Origin: Methyloceanibacter sp. | GTDB lineage: Bacteria > Pseudomonadota > Alphaproteobacteria > Rhizobiales > Methyloligellaceae | NCBI GenBank assembly: GCA_018067145.1 | Contig: JAGPVD010000009.1 | Coordinates: forward strand, 1-46,927 | Length of the DNA stretch: 46,927 nt | Direction: 5' to 3' | Shown: positions 43,083 through 46,927 of the stretch, piece by piece | How positions within the stretch are numbered: the first letter of the stretch is position 1 | How the letters are laid out: every line of letters begins with the position of its first letter | The notes under the pieces: generated by a model | What the model was told of the DNA's origin: nothing | The model's database searches: none | The model's input: the letters and a program-made list of their open reading frames with translations, nothing else | Made by a program: the position numbers and the translations under genes

Positions 43083-44000
43083 TCAGAACCAGCGCCGGTT
43101 GGACCACATAAACTGCTCTGGCGTTTCACGAATCCACGTTTCAAAGGAACGTTGGATCGCCGCAGTGATGGCACGAATGTCCTCGGCCTGATTGGCAGTG
43201 CGGGGAATACGAAGCTCGTTGACGTTAATGTTGAAGCAGGCGCGGTTGCCGATGCGCACGCAACGCCCGATCCAGATACGCGCCCCAACCCGTCGGGCAA
43301 TCATTGCAGCGATCGGCATGCTCTTGGCGGGATAGCCAAAGAACGGCACCTCGACGCCGTTGGCGTCATAGAGATCGGAAATGAATCCGAGGCGCCCGCC
43401 TTGGCGCACATAGTCCATAATCAGCCGCGCGGTCTTCTGTGTCTCGTCCTGGCCCGCCGAGCGGCCTCGCCCGAACAGGCCTCCGGGATAGAGCGCCACG
43501 CGTTGGGAGCGGAGATAACGGTCCACATAAGGGTTCTTCACCTGGCGGTAGACACCGGCGGGTTTCACGCCCGCCAAAGTCACCGGCCACATGCCGATTT
43601 CCCAATTGCCCATATGCATGGTGACAATCAGGGCCGGCCCCATCTTGCCTTTGTAACGGGTGACCCAATCGGCGTTGGTCACGTGGAGCCGGCTCGGATC
43701 TTTAAGAATGCGATCGATATTCATGGTCTCGACCATGACCCGACCGAGATTGTCCCAGGCACCAAGAGCGATGCGCTCGCGCTCCTCGTGTGTCTTGTCG
43801 GGAAAGGCGCGCTCAAGATTCATCATCGCGCGCTTATGGCGCCGGTTGCGTTTGCCGAAGAAACGCCAAGCCTTGGCTGATATATTGCCGGCCACATCGA
43901 TCGGGAACAGGCGCACGAAGCCAGTCAGCGTCCTCAAGCCCGAATATTCGAGCCGGTAGCGCATATCCAGGGCGAAGGGCAGGTTGAAGCTATTGGCCAC
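43083..44000 (-). CDS. lauroyl/myristoyl acyltransferase family protein (LpxL/HtrB-like)
   Basis: LpxL-type enzymes add secondary acyl chains to lipid A. The 305-residue product has the catalytic HMGNWE motif (H129 to E134), followed by GVYRQVKNPYVDRYL, GGRLGFISDLYDANGVEVPF and the C-terminal WIRETPEQFMWSNRRWF, all typical. The N-terminus has only a weak membrane-association stretch. In Hyphomicrobiales, paralogues of this kind also exist for other lipids, so the substrate is not certain. A UbiH-like gene precedes it on the same strand. Confidence 0.88.
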   Translation of the reverse strand: MANSFNLPFALDMRYRLEYSGLRTLTGFVRLFPIDVAGNISAKAWRFFGKRNRRHKRAMMNLERAFPDKTHEERERIALGAWDNLGRVMVETMNIDRILKDPSRLHVTNADWVTRYKGKMGPALIVTMHMGNWEIGMWPVTLAGVKPAGVYRQVKNPYVDRYLRSQRVALYPGGLFGRGRSAGQDETQKTARLIMDYVRQGGRLGFISDLYDANGVEVPFFGYPAKSMPIAAMIARRVGARIWIGRCVRIGNRACFNINVNELRIPRTANQAEDIRAITAAIQRSFETWIRETPEQFMWSNRRWF

Positions 44001-44082
44001 AGAGGCGTCCTTTATTGGCTCTTCTTGGGGCTGGCGCAGCGGCGGCGGGTGCCCACCCTCATGGCCAAACTGGCGGTCACCG

Positions 44083-45354
44083 TCAAGCGCCGAGATGAGG
44101 CGCCTGGGCCAGATTTGCCTGCTCAGCCATGGGTCGCATCAGGCTTGGAAGCGCCGCCGGTGGCGCGAGACCGACTCGCATGACCATGCGCCGCAATGGA
44201 GGCAGCGCATTCAGCCCAGCGAGCACCAATCCACGCGCCGCTTGAACCGGCGGCAGGTTCGTCAGCAGTGAGCGGTTCAGAAGATCGACGCCCACCGTGC
44301 GCGACAGGATGTCGAGCTTGCGGGCCCGGACGTAAGCATTGAGCACGGCCTGGCAACCCGGGTCGTGACCGCGGCCGAGCGCAGCTGCTACGCAGTCGGC
44401 TAGAGCGGCGGCGTCACGAAGGCCAAGATTGAGACCTTGCGCGCCGATGGGCGGCATGATGTGGGCAGCTTCGCCGACAAGGGCGGTGCGGTTATGGGCG
44501 AGCTGCTTGGCGCTAAGTCCACCCACGGGAAAATTTGCGCGGGCCCCAACGTCTGAAACATTGCCGAGGACGTCACCAAGGCGGCTTTGCAGCTGGGCGG
44601 CGAAGTCCGAGTCATTACAAGCTATGAGCTCTTCTATCTCGGCCATGCTGGCCACCCAGATTAGGCTCGACGTGAAAGCGTCCGGCGTTGGAACCGAGGT
44701 CACCGAGCCGAGTTCCCGATGCAGCTCTGTGGATGTGCCCTCATGGGGAAGCGTATGGCGGAAGCTTGTGGCGATAGCACCCTGATCATAGAGGTGCGTG
44801 TCGATTCCGATCCCCGCAGCGGTGCGGCAGACCGACTTCCGCCCATCAGCACCGGCCACCAGTCGCGTAAAAATATGCGTACCGTCGCCGAGTTCAAGTT
44901 GCGCCTCGCTCTGGTTCAGTGTGATCTCGTTGACGGTTGTCGGCAGAACCGAAGGTAGGACTTCACGCGCGCGCTCGTAGAGCGTTTCCACCAGCACGGT
45001 GTTGGCGATGTTATAGCCGAAGGCCTCTAAGCCAAGTTCGCTCGCTCTGAAGGTGATGTCTGGCGAGCGAAGCAGGCTGCGCGAGGCATCGACGATGCGG
45101 ACGACTTTTAGTGAGGCGGCATGGGGAACGAGTGAATCCCAGACATCCAACCGTTTCAGGAAATCGACCGAGCTGGTGAGAAGTGCCGCCGTCCTGGTTT
45201 CGGGGCGCGCATCTGCGATCTTCGCAGGCGCCGGGCCAACCAGCGCGACCTTGGCGCCCAAATGGGCCAGCGCCAGTGCGGCGGCGATCCCGGCGGGGCC
45301 TGCGCCGACGACAGCGACGTCAGAATGCAACTCACCAGTCTTGAGGTCGGTCAT
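44083..45354 (-). CDS. UbiH/UbiF family FAD-dependent hydroxylase
   Basis: These flavin monooxygenases hydroxylate the ring in ubiquinone synthesis. The 423-residue product has the N-terminal dinucleotide-binding motif GAGPAG (residues 17-22) and the RTAALL segment. A LVAGADGRKSVCRTAAGI motif and the FAD-binding GEAAHIMPPIGAQGLNLGLRD follow. Which ring position it acts on cannot be told from sequence. The region around residue 205 (TLPHEGTSTELH) matches the usual H-x-G-T-A-E-x-F-type loop only loosely. It is divergent from modA, with 88 bases between them. Confidence 0.9.
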   Translation of the reverse strand: MTDLKTGELHSDVAVVGAGPAGIAAALALAHLGAKVALVGPAPAKIADARPETRTAALLTSSVDFLKRLDVWDSLVPHAASLKVVRIVDASRSLLRSPDITFRASELGLEAFGYNIANTVLVETLYERAREVLPSVLPTTVNEITLNQSEAQLELGDGTHIFTRLVAGADGRKSVCRTAAGIGIDTHLYDQGAIATSFRHTLPHEGTSTELHRELGSVTSVPTPDAFTSSLIWVASMAEIEELIACNDSDFAAQLQSRLGDVLGNVSDVGARANFPVGGLSAKQLAHNRTALVGEAAHIMPPIGAQGLNLGLRDAAALADCVAAALGRGHDPGCQAVLNAYVRARKLDILSRTVGVDLLNRSLLTNLPPVQAARGLVLAGLNALPPLRRMVMRVGLAPPAALPSLMRPMAEQANLAQAPHLGA

Positions 45355-45442
45355 GCGCTATCTATTGTCTCTTGAGGCGCGATAAGGCGATAGCGTAGCT
45401 CGGTTCGAGGGCCGTCGCTATCGGTGCGAGGAGTATCTTTGA

Positions 45443-46252
45443 GTGGCTGAGAGGCCCAAATCAGGGCGTGACATCGCGAGAGTCTTGGTTGCCGTTGTCG
45501 CCATGGCCATTTGTGTCCTGGCAGCGCCGTATCACGTCATGGCTGGCGACAAAGGTCCGACGGTGTTCGCCGCCGCGAGCCTCAAAACTGCGCTCGATGC
45601 GGTCGCTGCGGACTGGAAAGAGGATAGCGGCCAGACGGTGGTGATCTCCTATGCCGCAACATCGGCCCTGGCGAAGCAAATCGAGCAGGGGGCCGAGGCC
45701 GATATTTTCATCTCCGCCGACCAAGCGTGGATGGACTATGTGGTCGACCAGGATCTGATCGACGGTGGCTCTCGCTTTGATATGGTCGGTAACCGCCTCG
45801 TTCTGGTGGCCCCCAATGACTCGCAGTTGAAGGTCACACTTGAGCCGGGCACTCCGCTTGCCGCCTCACTCGGGGAAGGGCGCCTGGCCATCGCCAATGT
45901 GGAGGCAGTCCCGGCCGGGAAATACGGCAAGGCGGCACTTGAGAGCCTTGGGGTATGGGATCAGGTCAAGGGCAGACTAGCCCAGGCCGAGAACGTCCGC
46001 GCCGCATTGCGCCTCGTCTCTCGCGGCGAGGTACCTATGGGCGTCGTCTATGCCAGCGATGCTAAAGCGGACCCAAATGTCAAAGTTCTCGCCAGTTTCT
46101 CCGAACTCAGCCAACCGCCCATCGTCTATGCGGCGGCGAAGCTCAAACGTTCCGACCCGCCCGAGGCCAACGGTTTCCTCCAATATCTCCGTTCCCCGGA
46201 AGGAATCCGCCGATTCGTCGAAAACGGCTTCACCGTTCTCCATACCCGATAA
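45443..46252 (+). CDS. modA: molybdate ABC transporter substrate-binding protein
   Basis: ModA binds molybdate or tungstate in the periplasm for an ABC importer. The 269-residue product starts at GTG, with a signal peptide (RVLVAVVAMAICVLAAPYHV). The core has TVFAAASLKTALDAVA, ISYAATSALAKQIEQGAEAD, FISADQAWMDYV and GKYGKAALESLGVW, and the Ser/Ala oxyanion-contact positions are kept. modB and modC do not follow; the next gene is a porin. Either the rest of the system is elsewhere or modA has been separated from it. Confidence 0.92.
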   Translation: MAERPKSGRDIARVLVAVVAMAICVLAAPYHVMAGDKGPTVFAAASLKTALDAVAADWKEDSGQTVVISYAATSALAKQIEQGAEADIFISADQAWMDYVVDQDLIDGGSRFDMVGNRLVLVAPNDSQLKVTLEPGTPLAASLGEGRLAIANVEAVPAGKYGKAALESLGVWDQVKGRLAQAENVRAALRLVSRGEVPMGVVYASDAKADPNVKVLASFSELSQPPIVYAAAKLKRSDPPEANGFLQYLRSPEGIRRFVENGFTVLHTR

Positions 46253-46638
46253 CGTACACGGATTAAATCCACTGCGGCCTCCACGCCTCATCGTTGGCGC
46301 CAAATCGGCCAGTTTTTGCATGGGGTGAATCCCGGGGAATAGCCCCGCGCGCTCATTTCCCCAGTTCTCTCCGACGCCTAGAGTGAGCGAATGGGCGCCG
46401 AGGGAGCGGCTGGAGCATCGTCTTCAATCTCCGCGTGCCGTGGCCAATGAGCAACAGTAGATCACCAAATCCTCAACGTCGCCGGACTGTCACAAGCGCG
46501 TCATTGGCCGGGAAATAGAACGGTACGGGTCGCTAGCGGCAACGCGGCGGAACGATTTACGACGGGAGACAGAGAAATCTCCTAACGCGCTGAATGAACT
46601 GACAAAAGACGAAACGTTAACAGAGCGGAGACGGGGTC
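46253..46638. other. 386-bp intergenic region before the porin gene
   Basis: No coding frame here is convincing. The stretch holds a weak CGGGG-CCCCG hairpin soon after modA and the candidate Pho box at 46487-46504. The rest looks like a long porin leader. Confidence 0.6.
46487..46504 (+). promoter_or_regulatory. candidate Pho box upstream of the porin
   Basis: CTGTCAC-AAGC-GCGTCAT shows two 7-base direct repeats starting 11 bases apart, as in the CTGTCAT-N4-CTGTCAT PhoB site. The first repeat matches 6 of 7 and the second 5 of 7 positions. It lies about 135 bases before a phosphate-type porin, which fits phosphate control. Confidence 0.45.
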
Positions 46639-46927
46639 ATGATCGGGGGACTACGGAAAACTAGCGTCTATTTGCTCGCTGGGGCGAGCGCGCTTGGCAT
46701 TCTCGCTTTCGGTGGCGCGGATGCGAAGGCGGGGACGGTTCAGCAGCTTGAGGCCCAGATGCAGGCCATGCAGGCGCAGATGAGAGAGATGCAACGGCAA
46801 GTCAATAAGGCCAAGGCAGACGCCGCCGCCGCGAGAGGCAGCAGCGGCGATAGCATCGACCTGAAGGTCAAGTGGAAGGGTGCACCGGAACTATCGAGCT
46901 CTGACGGCAAGTTCAAGTTCAAGGTCC
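46639..46927 (+). CDS. phosphate-selective porin O/P family protein, 5' part
   Basis: The window ends inside this gene after about 96 codons. A signal peptide (YLLAGASALGILAFGGADAKA) is followed by a coiled-coil stretch (VQQLEAQMQAMQAQMREMQR). The first barrel segment is LKVKWKGAPELSSSDGKFKF. This layout is typical of OprP/OprO-like porins, which form trimers and pass phosphate or polyphosphate. AGCGGAGACGGGG precedes the ATG. The anion selectivity loop lies beyond the window, so the substrate cannot be checked. A candidate Pho box stands upstream. Confidence 0.85.
   Translation, partial: MIGGLRKTSVYLLAGASALGILAFGGADAKAGTVQQLEAQMQAMQAQMREMQRQVNKAKADAAAARGSSGDSIDLKVKWKGAPELSSSDGKFKFKV

Overview
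The window is an ordinary-looking chromosomal segment of an alphaproteobacterium, most likely of the Hyphomicrobiales (Rhizobiales). The sequence is GC-rich. Lineage-typical genes include IalB, HspQ, UPF0314, SdhE, DUF502 next to recG-sdhE-mfd, and a FixK/FNR-type regulator with TTGAT-N4-ATCAA sites. The gene order ssb-gyrA-coaD-ppi-ppi-queA-tgt also fits this group. The assignment is inference from gene content; no rRNA is present. Starts are often GTG or TTG (gyrA, queA, mctP-like, modA).

Layout. Positions 1-2.4 kb hold a DUF2189 membrane protein, a beta-carbonic anhydrase broken by a one-base frameshift in its first zinc motif, a small secreted Cys-rich protein and a small coiled-coil protein. 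From 2.4 to 6.4 kb lies uvrA, preceded on the plus-strand map by a diverged second copy of its 3' end, with two small genes sandwiched between the copies. From 6.4 to 9.4 kb come a Pif1-like helicase, UPF0314 and a MAPEG protein. ssb and gyrA follow. Then comes a Crp/Fnr regulator divergent from a remnant of ompW; each direction has a perfect FNR/FixK box. Next is coaD, two cyclophilins, a YdcZ-type membrane protein and the queuosine pair queA-tgt. Tgt keeps both catalytic aspartates but has lost three of its four zinc ligands.

From 19.3 to 26.1 kb the content is mixed: a REP-like palindrome, an EamA transporter, a short DHFR-like protein, a 36-residue lipoprotein, tRNA-Lys(UUU), a DUF3311/monocarboxylate symporter pair, an acidic membrane-anchored protein, a YpfJ-type metallopeptidase and the tail of a livF-like ATPase. 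From 26.1 to 33.7 kb is a cell-envelope block: a SPOR protein, glmU, glmS, a TPR-SPOR protein, DUF502 and an SH3 protein. From 33.7 to 39.7 kb is recG, sdhE, mfd. The rest holds a YejA-like peptide-binding protein, ialB, hspQ, a lipid A acyltransferase-like protein, a UbiH-like hydroxylase, an orphan modA and the start of a phosphate-selective porin behind a candidate Pho box.

DNA repair and replication genes (uvrA, mfd, recG, ssb, gyrA, the Pif1-like helicase) are strikingly represented, and queA-tgt supply two steps of queuosine synthesis. I see no prophage, CRISPR array, transposase or clear new multigene system. The unusual signals are local: the Tgt zinc-site loss, the uvrA end duplication, the regulator/ompW remnant with paired FNR boxes, and several gene remnants that point to erosion.
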